Positions 8,104 to 17,164 of a stretch of 64,000 nucleotides of DNA are shown here, one piece after another. Under the pieces are notes generated by a model. It saw only the letters and a program-made list of their open reading frames with translations, was not told the DNA's origin and ran no database searches. Source of the stretch: Alphaproteobacteria bacterium. GTDB lineage: Bacteria > Pseudomonadota > Alphaproteobacteria > Caulobacterales > Caulobacteraceae. The stretch lies in the NCBI GenBank assembly GCA_025359785.1, contig JANYET010000035.1:38465-102464 (forward strand), read 5' to 3'. The stretch's first letter is position 1. Each line of letters opens with the position of its first letter. Made by a program: the position numbers and the translations under genes.

Positions 8104-8265
8104 GCCGCCAGCAGTAGCGCCGAATCTGGCTGCACCACAACGCGGGCTATCGGTCGCGGCGCCTGGGGCTTGAAGCCGCTTGCATGGCGCGCGTCTGCCT
8201 TTAGGCTGGCCGATGCAAACAACTGTTCGAACTCGGGCGTAAGGCCCGCTGCGGGGACCCCCTTT

Positions 8266-9135
8266 ATGCGCCAGCGTTTCGAAGGCACGGAAAACTACAT
8301 CGCCACCGAGGACCTGAAGGTCGCGGTCAACGCCGCGGTGGCGCTGGAGCGGCCCCTGCTGATCAAGGGCGAGCCCGGCACCGGCAAGACGGTTCTCGCC
8401 TACGAGATCGCCGCCGCCCTGGGCGCGCCGCTGATCACCTGGCACATCAAGTCGACCACAAAGGCTCATCAGGGCCTCTACGAATATGACGCGGTGACAC
8501 GCCTGCGCGACAGCCAACTGGGCGAAGTCGGCGTCAAGGACGTCAAGAACTACATCAAGAAGGGCAAGCTCTGGGAAGCGTTCGAAAGCCCCGTGCGCCC
8601 CGTCCTGCTGATCGACGAGATCGACAAGGCCGACATCGAATTCCCCAACGACCTGCTCCAAGAGCTCGATCGGATGGAATTCTACGTCTACGAGACCAAC
8701 GAGACGATCAAGGCGGCGATACGGCCGATCGTGCTGATCACCTCCAACAACGAAAAGGAACTGCCGGACGCCTTCCTGCGCCGCTGTTTCTTCCACTACA
8801 TCCGCTTCCCCGAAGCCGAGACGATGAACGAGATCGTCGAGGTCCACTATCCGGGGATCAAACAGAAGCTGGTCGCCGAGGCGCTGCGCATTTTCTACGA
8901 CATGCGCAAGGTGCCGGGTCTGAAGAAGAAGCCGTCGACGTCGGAGTTGCTCGACTGGCTGAAGCTGCTGATGGTCGAAGACATAGATGCCGACGCGCTG
9001 CGGGAAAAAGACACCACGAAGCTGATCCCGCCCCTGCACGGCGCCTTGCTGAAGAACGAGCAGGACGTCCACCTCTTCGAGCGCCTGGCCTTTCTCGCCC
9101 GCCGCGAGGGCGCGGGCTCGCGTCCCGGGCAGTAG
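8266..9135 (+). CDS. MoxR-family AAA+ ATPase
   Basis: A 289 aa AAA+ ATPase: Walker A GEPGTGKT (about residue 39), Walker B LLIDEIDKA, sensor ITSNNEKELPDAF and arginine finger LRRCFF. MoxR proteins are chaperone-like ATPases that normally work with a VWA-domain partner encoded next door. No VWA gene follows here; a lipoprotein gene does, after a strong terminator hairpin. The start is set by the conserved MRQRFEGTENYI; the longer open frame upstream is antisense to the cytidylyltransferase. Confidence 0.92.
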   Translation: MRQRFEGTENYIATEDLKVAVNAAVALERPLLIKGEPGTGKTVLAYEIAAALGAPLITWHIKSTTKAHQGLYEYDAVTRLRDSQLGEVGVKDVKNYIKKGKLWEAFESPVRPVLLIDEIDKADIEFPNDLLQELDRMEFYVYETNETIKAAIRPIVLITSNNEKELPDAFLRRCFFHYIRFPEAETMNEIVEVHYPGIKQKLVAEALRIFYDMRKVPGLKKKPSTSELLDWLKLLMVEDIDADALREKDTTKLIPPLHGALLKNEQDVHLFERLAFLARREGAGSRPGQ

Positions 9136-9195
9136 TTTCGGCCATTTGGTTGGCGCTGACGGGCGTTACGTCGAATTCACTCGCCTTTTGAAAGG

Positions 9196-9236
9196 GCTCC
9201 GGTCACGTTCTGGCTTGAACGGACTGGAGCTTTTTT
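9196..9236 (+). terminator. Terminator-like hairpin whose 3' arm holds the next gene's RBS
   Basis: GCTCCGGTC (9196-9204), a bulged A, and CGTTC (9206-9210) pair with GAACG (9217-9221) and GACTGGAGC (9222-9230) around a six-base loop, with one G-U pair. Six T residues (9231-9236) follow at once, then C and the ATG of the lipoprotein gene (9238). The GGAG at 9226-9229 is that gene's only good Shine-Dalgarno sequence and is buried in the stem. Confidence 0.75.
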
Positions 9237-9237
9237 C

Positions 9238-10065
9238 ATGAAATCGCTGCTCTTTCTCTCGGCCTGCGGGCTGGTGCTCACCGGCCTTTCGGCCTGCGGG
9301 CCGATGACGCGGCCCGCCGCGCGCGTGGCGCTCGACTGCCCCAACGATCAGGGCGAGCTCAAGCTGACCAACACCTCGGCGGACAAAAAGACCTGCCTCT
9401 ACGCCACCCGTGACGGCGACCAGGTGTCGCTGCGGCTGATCGCGGTCTCGGCCGGCTACCAGGCCGCGCTGACGCCCATCGAGCAGGAGCTTCAAGGCGA
9501 AGTCGCGGCGCCCGCTGACGCAAAGGCCGCCGATGCCAAGGCCGCCGACGCCGGCGCCAAGGTCACCACGGGTCAGGCTAGCGCCACAGCGACCTCGCAG
9601 GCCGCCAAGGCCGCGCAAGAGGCCGAGGCCGACGCAAAGGGTGCGGTCACCAAGACCAGGAAAGACGCTGACGACGACGGCAAGATCGAGATCGGCGGCA
9701 GCAGCGACCATGGCGATCACGCCCATATCGACCTGCCGGGCATCCACATCAACGCCGACAACGACAAGGCCAATGTCAGCGTCGGCGGCATCAACGTCGA
9801 CGCCGGCGAGAACGGCGCCACGGTGCGGATGTCCCGCGACGTGCGCCTGCGGGGCGAAGCGTTTTCGTCCCGGCGCGACGGCTTCCGCGCCACCTACATC
9901 CTGGCGCGCGACGACCTCAAGGACGGCTGGAAGTCGGTGGGATACGAAGCCGCCGGCCCCAAGACCGGTCCGATCACCGTCGCCGTGTTCAAGGCCCACG
10001 AGGGCCGCCATCGCGATGTCTCCGAGGACGTCAAACGCCTGGTGCGCCGTAACGGCGGGGTCTAG
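9238..10065 (+). CDS. Lipoprotein of unknown function
   Basis: A 275 aa lipoprotein precursor. The signal peptide ends in a lipobox, LSAC (about residues 17-20). A Cys pair (DCPNDQG and KTCLYATR) lies in residues 35-60. An Ala/Lys-rich linker (PADAKAADAKAADAGAK) covers about 90-145 and probably crosses periplasm or peptidoglycan. Residues 150-210 carry alternating Asp/His/Asn strands (GDHAHIDLPGIHINAD) suggestive of a beta-solenoid or metal-binding surface. I do not recognise the family. Its RBS lies inside the terminator-like hairpin just upstream. Confidence 0.8.
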   Translation: MKSLLFLSACGLVLTGLSACGPMTRPAARVALDCPNDQGELKLTNTSADKKTCLYATRDGDQVSLRLIAVSAGYQAALTPIEQELQGEVAAPADAKAADAKAADAGAKVTTGQASATATSQAAKAAQEAEADAKGAVTKTRKDADDDGKIEIGGSSDHGDHAHIDLPGIHINADNDKANVSVGGINVDAGENGATVRMSRDVRLRGEAFSSRRDGFRATYILARDDLKDGWKSVGYEAAGPKTGPITVAVFKAHEGRHRDVSEDVKRLVRRNGGV

Positions 10066-10166
10066 CCCCGCGCTCAACGCGCTGGCCGAACCGCCGATGA
10101 TGACACTGGGGATGACAAACCGACCGCCTTCGATAGTCTGATAGGCGAAAACCCTGGGGAAGCCTG

Positions 10167-10484
10167 ATGATCGCCGCCATGTTCGCTGCCGCCATGGTCT
10201 TGCTGGCGCAAGGCGCGCCCGCATCCGCGCCCGATACCGCGCCGTCGCCCGCACCCCCCGGGTCGAAGTCGCCGAACAAGGTCTCCGGCGTCACGGTGCA
10301 GGGCGAGAAGCCCAAGAAGAACGCCCCCGACCCGACGGAGGTGGTCTGTCACAAGGAGGCTGTGATCGGCAGCCTGTTCCCGAAACAGGTCTGCGCCCAG
10401 CGCCAGGAAATCGCGGAGCGGACGCGCGAGGACCAGAAGCAGTTGCAGGACTCGACGCTGCTCAACCCGCTCAAGGGTAACTGA
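10167..10484 (+). CDS. Small secreted protein with two-Cys motif, paralogue A
   Basis: A 105 aa protein with a short signal peptide (MIAAMFAAAMVLLAQGAPA), a Pro/Ala-rich linker and a conserved C-terminal core: VSGVTVQGEKPKK, then PTEVVCHKEAVIGSLFPKQVC and AQRQE. The two cysteines, 15 residues apart, may form a disulfide. The next gene is a close paralogue with a similar upstream sequence. I know similar short C...GS...C secreted proteins as unnamed families in alphaproteobacteria; their function is unknown. Confidence 0.8.
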   Translation: MIAAMFAAAMVLLAQGAPASAPDTAPSPAPPGSKSPNKVSGVTVQGEKPKKNAPDPTEVVCHKEAVIGSLFPKQVCAQRQEIAERTREDQKQLQDSTLLNPLKGN

Positions 10485-10567
10485 CCGGCCAGACGCCTTC
10501 CCCTAGGGCAGGTGACAAGGCCGCGCCTTACGCTAAGCTGCCGGCATAGCCTGTTCGGGGATGACCT

Positions 10568-10876
10568 ATGATCGCAGTTGTTTTCGCCGCGGCCGTGGTG
10601 CTGGCCCAGGCCGCGCCAGCCGCCGCGCCCAACGCCTCCGCCCCGCCCGCCTCCACCCCACATGGGGTTTCCGGGGTCACCGTCACCGGTGACAAACCGA
10701 AGAAGCGCGTCGTCGATCCGACGGAAGTGATCTGCCACAAGGAGGCTGTGCTTGGCAGCCTCTTCCCCAAGCAGGTGTGCGCTCAGCGTCAGGAGTTCGC
10801 GCAACGCACGCGCGAAGACCAGAAAGACGTGCGGGATTCGGTCCTCTACAACCCGCTGATCATCGAGGGCCGATGA
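10568..10876 (+). CDS. Small secreted protein with two-Cys motif, paralogue B
   Basis: A 102 aa tandem paralogue of the preceding gene, with the same layout: signal peptide (MIAVVFAAAVVLAQAAPA), Pro/Ala linker and core GVTVTGDKPKK, then PTEVICHKEAVLGSLFPKQ and VCAQRQEFAQRTREDQK. The core is nearly identical, while the linker and C-terminal tail (NPLIIEGR against NPLKGN) have diverged, so this is an older tandem duplication rather than an assembly artefact. Each copy has its own spacer of about 80 bases. Confidence 0.8.
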   Translation: MIAVVFAAAVVLAQAAPAAAPNASAPPASTPHGVSGVTVTGDKPKKRVVDPTEVICHKEAVLGSLFPKQVCAQRQEFAQRTREDQKDVRDSVLYNPLIIEGR

Positions 10877-10938
10877 CCGCCGGCGTTTCGCATGGGCTTT
10901 CAAGGCGATAGCGTGCCCGGAACGACCCGCTTGGCCGA

Positions 10939-11313
10939 TCAGCCCGCGGACTGAACCTCGACCACCTTGTAAGTCAGGGGCCGACCGTCCTCATCGGTTA
11001 TCGTGACGTATTCGCCCACGGCGAACCTGTGCTCGCCCAGGCGGTAGAGGGGCTCATCCTCGCCCACGTCGTCGCCGTCATAGTCGAAGAACCAGCGCTG
11101 GCCCTTGCGGGCGAGCTTGCCGTCGCTGGGGTCCTCATCCGGCATGAAGCGGCGAACGGTGCAGGCGTCGCGCGCCTTGGCATAGGCGGCCTCATCCAGA
11201 TGGCCATCGTCGGTGAGCGGGGCGGTCAGAGCATAGCCTCGGTGGTCATCGCCTCCGGCGAACTCGGTGCCAGGGTTGCGGGCAAGCCGCATGACAATGC
11301 GCGACAGGATCAT
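10939..11313 (-). CDS. Conserved hypothetical protein (124 aa) after usp
   Basis: A soluble, acidic 124 aa protein with no signal peptide or membrane segment. It starts MILSRIVMRLARNPGTEFAG and contains CTVRRFMPDEDPSDGKLARK and WFFDYDGDDVGEDEPLYRLG, followed by a small beta-rich end (FAVGEYVTITDEDGRPLTYKV). I do not recognise a named family. It lies 19 bases after the universal stress protein stop on the same strand, so the two are probably one operon, and a stress or housekeeping role is possible. Confidence 0.75.
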   Translation of the reverse strand: MILSRIVMRLARNPGTEFAGGDDHRGYALTAPLTDDGHLDEAAYAKARDACTVRRFMPDEDPSDGKLARKGQRWFFDYDGDDVGEDEPLYRLGEHRFAVGEYVTITDEDGRPLTYKVVEVQSAG

Positions 11314-11332
11314 TGGACGTCCTCGTTCGAAA

Positions 11333-12145
11333 CTAATGAGACAAGAACAGCGAAGGCGCGTCGGAGTTCAAAAGCGATCGCGTCGTGCCACCGAAGATGA
11401 ACTCCTGCAGGCGAGGATGGCCGAAGGCGCCGGCCACCAGAACATCGGCCCCGGACTTCTTGGCGGCGTAGAGCAGCAGGGGGGCGGCATCGCCGCTGTC
11501 CGGCAGGATATCCACCTCGGCGTCTACGCCGCGCGCGGCATAGTAGGATTTCAGCCGCCCGGCGTCGAAGCTGCGGGAACTGGCCTTCGGCGCGGCCAGG
11601 ATCACCACCCTTTCGGCCTTTTCCAGCAGCGGCAACGCCAGGCGGGCCGCGCGGCTGGCCTCCTTGCCGCCGTCCCACGCTACCGCCACAACGCCGCCGA
11701 TCTTCAGGCCCTCGCGGGCGATCAGCACTGGCCGCTGCTCGTCGGCCATCATCTGCTGGAAGGCCTCGGACAGAGGACCGCGCCCACGGCCGGGGTCGGA
11801 GGTGAACACAACCACGTCGGAGAGCCGGCTTTCAGCCGACAGGCCGGCCCAGATGGGCGTCTGCAGGGAAATGAAGCGGCTTTTGGCGTAGTCGGTGGTC
11901 TCCATGGCGGCGCGGGCGCTCTTTTCGCCCACCTGCGCGGCCTCTTTCAGCGACTCCAGAGCCGTGGCCTGGACGCCGCCCAGGAAGCCCTCGCCCATCC
12001 AGGGCATGACGTCGGCGACATCGGCGGGGGTATAGACCCCGATCATCTCGGCCTCGAAGGGCCGCGCCAGCATCACCGCGGCGGCGACCGCGGCGGCGTC
12101 GCCCTGGCCGCCGGATAGCGGCGCCATGATCCTGGCCCAGCTCAT
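11333..12145 (-). CDS. Universal stress protein family protein
   Basis: A 270 aa protein with two Usp-like halves. The C-terminal half has VVAVAWDGGKEASRAARLALP and ends GAFGHPRLQEFIFGGTTRSLL, the nucleotide-binding G-x2-G-x9-G(S/T) motif of ATP-binding UspA proteins. The N-terminal half is more degenerate. Such tandem-domain Usp proteins are cytoplasmic and linked to stress survival. AAGGAG precedes the ATG with good spacing. The downstream 124 aa gene is probably co-transcribed. Confidence 0.88.
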   Translation of the reverse strand: MSWARIMAPLSGGQGDAAAVAAAVMLARPFEAEMIGVYTPADVADVMPWMGEGFLGGVQATALESLKEAAQVGEKSARAAMETTDYAKSRFISLQTPIWAGLSAESRLSDVVVFTSDPGRGRGPLSEAFQQMMADEQRPVLIAREGLKIGGVVAVAWDGGKEASRAARLALPLLEKAERVVILAAPKASSRSFDAGRLKSYYAARGVDAEVDILPDSGDAAPLLLYAAKKSGADVLVAGAFGHPRLQEFIFGGTTRSLLNSDAPSLFLSH

Positions 12146-12269
12146 CGGTTCGTCTCCTTCGAGGTGAACTTCAACGCCTGCACGCCTATGCTCGCATTGA
12201 TATTTGTAAGCCCATGGGTCACGTCACGAGCACGCTTGCGAACAACTTGACTGTGGAGGGAATGCTTTC

Positions 12270-12932
12270 GTGAGGAAAGGGCTGCGTCGAGCGGGCGAAT
12301 TGCGCGGGGCGCGGGCTGAGCCGCGGGCCTGGCAACGCATGCTGTCCGGCCGCCGGCTGGACCTGCTCGACCCGTCGCCGATGGATATCGAGATCGAGGA
12401 TATCGCCCACGGCCTGGCCCGCGTCGCCCGCTGGAACGGCCAGACCACCGGCGAGCATGCCTTTTCGGTGGCCCAACACTCGGTGGTGGTCGAGGAGATC
12501 GTCGCCCACATCCAGCCCGGCGTGGCGCCGCGCTGGCGACTGGCCGCCCTGCTGCACGACGCCTCCGAATATGTGATCGGCGACATGATCTCACCGTTCA
12601 AGGCCGCGCTCGGCGTCAACTACAAGGACTTCGAGGAGCGGCTGGAGCATGCGATCCACGTCCGCTTCAGCCTGCCGGCCACGACGCCGCCGGAAATAAA
12701 GGCGTTGATCAAACAGGCGGACCGGGCCTGCGCCTTCTTCGAGGCGACCCAGCTGGCCGGCTTCAGCCATGAGGAGTCGCTGGCCTTCTTCGACGCCCCG
12801 CCGCCCGGCTACCGCCTGACGATCGACCCGCAGCCGCCGGCGGTGGCCCAGGCGCGCTATATCGAGCGCTTCCACGTGCTCTCGGATGCGGCCGGCTACA
12901 CCTCGGGCGCGGGCGCCTTCGACACCGAATGA
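12270..12932 (+). CDS. HD-domain hydrolase (YfbR-like)
   Basis: A 220 aa HD-domain phosphohydrolase: H-x-HD...D pattern seen as TTGEHAFSVAQHSVVV, then LLHDASEYVIGDM, then IKQADRACAFFEA. This arrangement matches the YfbR/HDDC2-like group, which includes 5'-nucleotidases. The GTG start at 12270 follows GGAGGG by about 10 bases; a start inside the first 40 residues cannot be excluded. Its stop overlaps the ATG of the Nudix/NrtR-like gene by four bases (ATGA), so both are translated together, which suggests a nucleotide or NAD-related function. Confidence 0.82.
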   Translation: MRKGLRRAGELRGARAEPRAWQRMLSGRRLDLLDPSPMDIEIEDIAHGLARVARWNGQTTGEHAFSVAQHSVVVEEIVAHIQPGVAPRWRLAALLHDASEYVIGDMISPFKAALGVNYKDFEERLEHAIHVRFSLPATTPPEIKALIKQADRACAFFEATQLAGFSHEESLAFFDAPPPGYRLTIDPQPPAVAQARYIERFHVLSDAAGYTSGAGAFDTE

Positions 12933-13927
12933 GCGGTCCCTCCGACAACCCCCTGCTTGACGGGCGCGTGGTCATTGGCCTGTCGGCGGTGGTCGTGGCC
13001 ATCCAGGAGGATGACGCCGTCGTCCTGACGGTGCGGCCGCCGGGCGCCAGCGCCGAGGGCCTGCCCTTCGGTCCGTTCGATCCCCAGGGCCACCGCACCT
13101 TCGAGCTCGCCATGCGGGCCTTCGTCACCCAGCAGACCCGCTTCACCCTGGGCTACGTCGAACAGCTCTACACTTTCGGCGACAAGGGCCGCGACGCCCC
13201 GCTGGCAGACATGGGTCCGGTCAGCGGCAACGCACAGCCGGGCCATGCGCGGGTGATCTCGGTGGGCTACCTGGCGCTCGCCACCGCCGCCGTCGACACC
13301 CATGCGCCCGGCTCCGAATGGCGGCCCTGGACGCGGTTCTTCCCCTACGAGGATTGGCGCGAGGGCCGCCCGCCCGCGATGGTCCTGATCGAAGAAGCGC
13401 TTTGGCGCTGGGCCGACGGCGATCCGCAGCGCATGGCCCGCGTGCGCCTGCACTTCGCCCTCGACGGCTCGCCCTGGAACGAGGAACGCGTGCTGGAACG
13501 CTACGAGCTGCTTTACGAGGCGGGCCTAGCCCGCGAGGCGGCGCGCGACCGCGGCGAGGCCGCCACCGCCCTGCCCGCCCCGCTGGCCGCAGCCCTCGGC
13601 GAGCCCATGCTCTCCGATCACCGCCGCATCCTGGCCACCGCCGTCAGTCGGCTGCGCGGCAAGCTGAAGTACCGCCCGGTGGTTTTCGAACTGATGCCGG
13701 AAGCCTTCACGCTCTCGGCCCTGCAGCGCGCCGTGGAAGCCATCGCCGGGGTGCCGCTGCACAAGCAGAACTTCCGCCGCGCCCTGGAGCGCGCCGACCT
13801 CGTCCAGGGCCTCGGGCGCATGGACGCCGAAACCGGCGGTCGCCCCGCCGAACTCTACCGCTTCCGCCGCGAGATCCTGGGCGCGAGGCCGGTGTCCGGG
13901 CTCAGCCTGCCGCTGCTGCGCGACTAG
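12929..13927 (+). CDS. Nudix-fold NrtR-like regulator (COG4111 type)
   Basis: A 332 aa protein with an N-terminal Nudix-like domain and a C-terminal winged-helix segment. The C-terminal run KYRPVVFELMPEAFTLSALQ, then PLHKQNFRRALERADLV and GRPAELYRFRRE is the DNA-binding part typical of NrtR and relatives, which sense ADP-ribose and repress NAD metabolism genes. In the Nudix region the canonical GX5EX7REUXEEXGU box is not intact (RTFELAMRAFVTQQTRFTLG), so it is probably a sensor rather than a hydrolase. It is coupled to the upstream HD hydrolase. Confidence 0.8.
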   Translation: MSGPSDNPLLDGRVVIGLSAVVVAIQEDDAVVLTVRPPGASAEGLPFGPFDPQGHRTFELAMRAFVTQQTRFTLGYVEQLYTFGDKGRDAPLADMGPVSGNAQPGHARVISVGYLALATAAVDTHAPGSEWRPWTRFFPYEDWREGRPPAMVLIEEALWRWADGDPQRMARVRLHFALDGSPWNEERVLERYELLYEAGLAREAARDRGEAATALPAPLAAALGEPMLSDHRRILATAVSRLRGKLKYRPVVFELMPEAFTLSALQRAVEAIAGVPLHKQNFRRALERADLVQGLGRMDAETGGRPAELYRFRREILGARPVSGLSLPLLRD

Positions 13928-13930
13928 CCA

Positions 13931-13945
13931 TTACCTCTGAGGTCA
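13931..13945. promoter_or_regulatory. Putative operator upstream of XRE regulator
   Basis: TTACCTCTGAGGTCA holds the perfect palindrome ACCTC-T-GAGGT (13933-13943), about 38 bases before the regulator's ATG. A near copy lies immediately after the same gene, before the alpha/beta hydrolase (14796-14810). Confidence 0.6.
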
Positions 13946-13980
13946 TGGAATCCGCGCCGCGAGGCCGCTAGCATCGCGTC

Positions 13981-14793
13981 ATGAGCGGAACAGTCACGGC
14001 GGTCGGCGACCATCTTCGCGAATGGCGTCAGCGTCGGCGGATGAGCCAGCTCGACCTCGCCTGCGAGGCCGAGATCTCCACACGGCACCTGAGTTTCATG
14101 GAGACCGGCCGTTCCCAGCCCAGCCGCGAGATGGTCCTGCGCCTGGCGGAACGGCTGGAGGTGCCGCTTCGCGAGCGTAACGCGCTCCTGGTCGCCGCCG
14201 GCTTCGCGCCGATCTTCCCGCAACGGCCCCTGGACGACCCGGCTCTGGCCAGCGCCCGACGCGCCGTCGACCTGATCCTGAAGGGTCACGAACCCTTTCC
14301 GGCGCTGGCCGTCGATCGCGACTGGAACATGGTGGCCGCCAACCGGATGATCGCGCCCTTGATGGCCAGCGCCGCCGATGAGCTCAAGGCCGCGCCCGTC
14401 AACATCATCCGGCTGAGCCTGCATCCGCGGGGCCTGGCGCCGCGGATCGTGAATTTCGTTGAGTGGCGCGCCCATCTGCTCGAGCGCCTGCGCCGCGACG
14501 CCGAGATCACCGCCAACCCAAAACTCCGGGACCTGCTGGCTGAGGTCCTGGCCTATCCGACCCCGCCGGGAACCAAGCTGAAGCAACCCGCCAACGATTT
14601 CACCGGCATCGCCGTGCCGTTCCAGTTCAGCAGCCCGGCTGGGACACTGTCCTTTTATTCGACCACCACCGTCTTCGGCACGCCGGTCGATGTGACGCTT
14701 TCCGAGCTGATGCTGGAGACCTTCTTCCCGGCTGACGAGGCGACCGCGGCCTACGTCCGCGCGGTCGACGCCGATCTGGCGAAATCGACCTGA
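13981..14793 (+). CDS. XRE-family transcriptional regulator with MmyB-like ligand domain
   Basis: A 270 aa regulator. Residues about 10-65 are a helix-turn-helix (LREWRQRRRMSQLDLACEAE, STRHLSFMETGRSQPSREMV). The remainder (FPALAVDRDWNMVAANRMI, then VNIIRLSLHPRGLAPRIVNF and ELMLETFFPADEAT) is the MmyB-like PAS-fold domain, which binds fatty-acid-type ligands in MmyB. Similar palindromes flank the gene on both sides, so it probably represses itself and activates or represses the hydrolase gene that follows by 72 bases. Confidence 0.9.
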   Translation: MSGTVTAVGDHLREWRQRRRMSQLDLACEAEISTRHLSFMETGRSQPSREMVLRLAERLEVPLRERNALLVAAGFAPIFPQRPLDDPALASARRAVDLILKGHEPFPALAVDRDWNMVAANRMIAPLMASAADELKAAPVNIIRLSLHPRGLAPRIVNFVEWRAHLLERLRRDAEITANPKLRDLLAEVLAYPTPPGTKLKQPANDFTGIAVPFQFSSPAGTLSFYSTTTVFGTPVDVTLSELMLETFFPADEATAAYVRAVDADLAKST

Positions 14794-14795
14794 CG

Positions 14796-14810
14796 TTACT
14801 TGAGAGGTAA
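14796..14810. promoter_or_regulatory. Putative operator before alpha/beta hydrolase
   Basis: TTACTTGAGAGGTAA is a near-perfect palindrome (TTAC-TT-GAG-AGGTAA) and matches the site before the XRE gene (TTACCTCTGAGGTCA) in 11 of 15 positions. It lies between the regulator stop and the hydrolase ATG at 14866. Confidence 0.6.
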
Positions 14811-14865
14811 TCGTCAGCACGACCTCGATGCGGAATCCTTGCGCCATCACCAAGGAGATCGCCCC

Positions 14866-15770
14866 ATGCAACGCCGTCAAATCCTCGCCACGGGCTTCGG
14901 CCTGGCCGCCCTTGGCGCCGTCGCCGGCGGAAGCGCCGCGGTGGCCGCGCGCCCCGCACCCCGCCGGGTCAATGAGATCCGCGCCAAGGACGGGGCGCGG
15001 CTGTTCCACCGCGACTGGGGCGAAGGCCCGGCGATCGTTTTCGCCGCTTCCTGGGCCCTCTCCAGCGAGATGTGGGCCTATCAGGTCGCCCACCTCTCCG
15101 AGGCCGGTTTCCGCTGCATCGCCTTCGACCGGCGCGGTCACGGCCGTTCAGACGCCCCGGCGACCGGCTACGACATGGACACCTTCGCCGACGACCTGCA
15201 GAGCGTCATCGAGACGCTCGACCTGCGCGAGGTCATTCTGGTGGGCCACTCCGCCGGCGGGGCGGAGGTCGTGCGCTACCTGGGCCGCCACGGAACCACG
15301 CGAGTTCACAAGGCCGTGCTGATCGCCCCGGTGACGCCCTATCTGCTGCACACCGCGGACAACCCCAATGGAGCGCCGCAGGCCTATTTCGACGCCACCA
15401 TGGCCCAGTGGGCTCTCGACTTCCCCAAGTGGGTTTACGACAATACCCCGCCGTTCTTCACGTCGGAGACGTCACCGGGGATGGTCGCCTGGCTGCGCGA
15501 CCAGCTCCTCACGACGCCGGCGCCGGTGGCGATCGCCACCATGCGGGCGGTGATCGGCAAGGACCTGCGGCCGGACCTGGCGAAGATCGACCGCCCGGTT
15601 CTGGTGATGCACGGCACGAAGGACGTCTCAGCGCCCATCGAGATCACCGGCCGGCCGACCGCCGCCGGCATCCGCGGCGCTGAACTGAAGGTCTACGACA
15701 GCGCGCCGCACGGTCTCTTCGTGACGCATATGGCGCAGATCAACCGAGACCTCGAGGCTTTCATCCGAGC

Positions 15771-15774
<4 letters not shown>
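14866..15774 (+). CDS. Exported alpha/beta hydrolase (Tat-type signal, chloroperoxidase-like)
   Basis: A 302 aa alpha/beta-fold hydrolase. The N-terminus (MQRRQILATGFGLAALGAVAGG) looks like a Tat signal. The nucleophile elbow is GHSAGG (residues about 127-132), with the upstream DRRGHGRSD motif. Candidate acid and base are D in MHGTKDVSAP and H in SAPHGLF. The nearest functional group is the non-haem chloroperoxidase/arylesterase family. AAGGAG lies 9 bases before the ATG at 14866. The gene is preceded by a palindrome shared with the XRE regulator. Its stop shares CTAG with the stop of the convergent desaturase gene. Confidence 0.88.
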
Positions 15775-16684
<910 letters not shown>

Positions 16685-16688
<4 letters not shown>

Positions 16689-17071
16689 GCGGAAAATTCC
16701 TTCGGCGGCCAAGCGGCCATGGCCAGCACCGCGCGCGGCGCGGCGACATCCGCCAGAGGTATGCGGACGCGGCCGTCCTTGACGGTGGCGGCTTCGGCCT
16801 TGACCCAAGCCACCCTCCGGGCGGCGTAGCCGACGCCCATCCGGCTCAGCACCAGCGCATCATCACCCGACTTCGCGATCGCGCCCTTGCCGTCGCTGGC
16901 GAGCCAGAGGCCATCGATGGCCCGGCCCGGAAATTCGTCGGCCAGCCAGCGCCGCGCGGTCGCCTCGTCCAGCGCCGGTCTGGCCCGGCCGCGGGTTCCC
17001 CAGGCGGCCAGGGCCACCATCAGGGCCACCGCCACGGCGGAGACGGCAAATTGGATGAGGAGGGCGTTCAC
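16685..17071 (-). CDS. Small membrane-anchored hypothetical protein
   Basis: A 128 aa protein with one N-terminal membrane helix (LLIQFAVSAVAVALMVALAAW) and a soluble domain with an Arg/Ala-rich segment (ARRWLADEFPGRAIDGLWLA). The start is a GTG. I recognise no family. It is coupled by a four-base overlap to the desaturase-family gene downstream, so it may assist that membrane enzyme; this is inferred from position only. Confidence 0.72.
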
Positions 17072-17109
17072 GGCCGGGAACCTGCCCGTCGCCTGCCTGT
17101 CCGGTCAAG

Positions 17110-17136
17110 AAAAAGCCCTCCCCGCGAAGGGAGGGC
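17110..17136 (-). terminator. Intrinsic terminator of beta-barrel gene
   Basis: GCCCTCCC (17115-17122) and GGGAGGGC (17129-17136) form an 8-bp stem with a six-base loop; on the minus strand TTTTT (17114-17110) follows directly. It lies about 30 bases after the stop of the 17165-17713 gene. Confidence 0.88.
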
Positions 17137-17164
17137 CTTCCCCTACAACCGATGCGGCTGCGGT

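Noticed and set aside
7618..8265. 216-residue N-terminal extension of the MoxR frame
   Set aside because: Antisense to the cytidylyltransferase gene; the conserved MoxR N-terminus starts at 8266.
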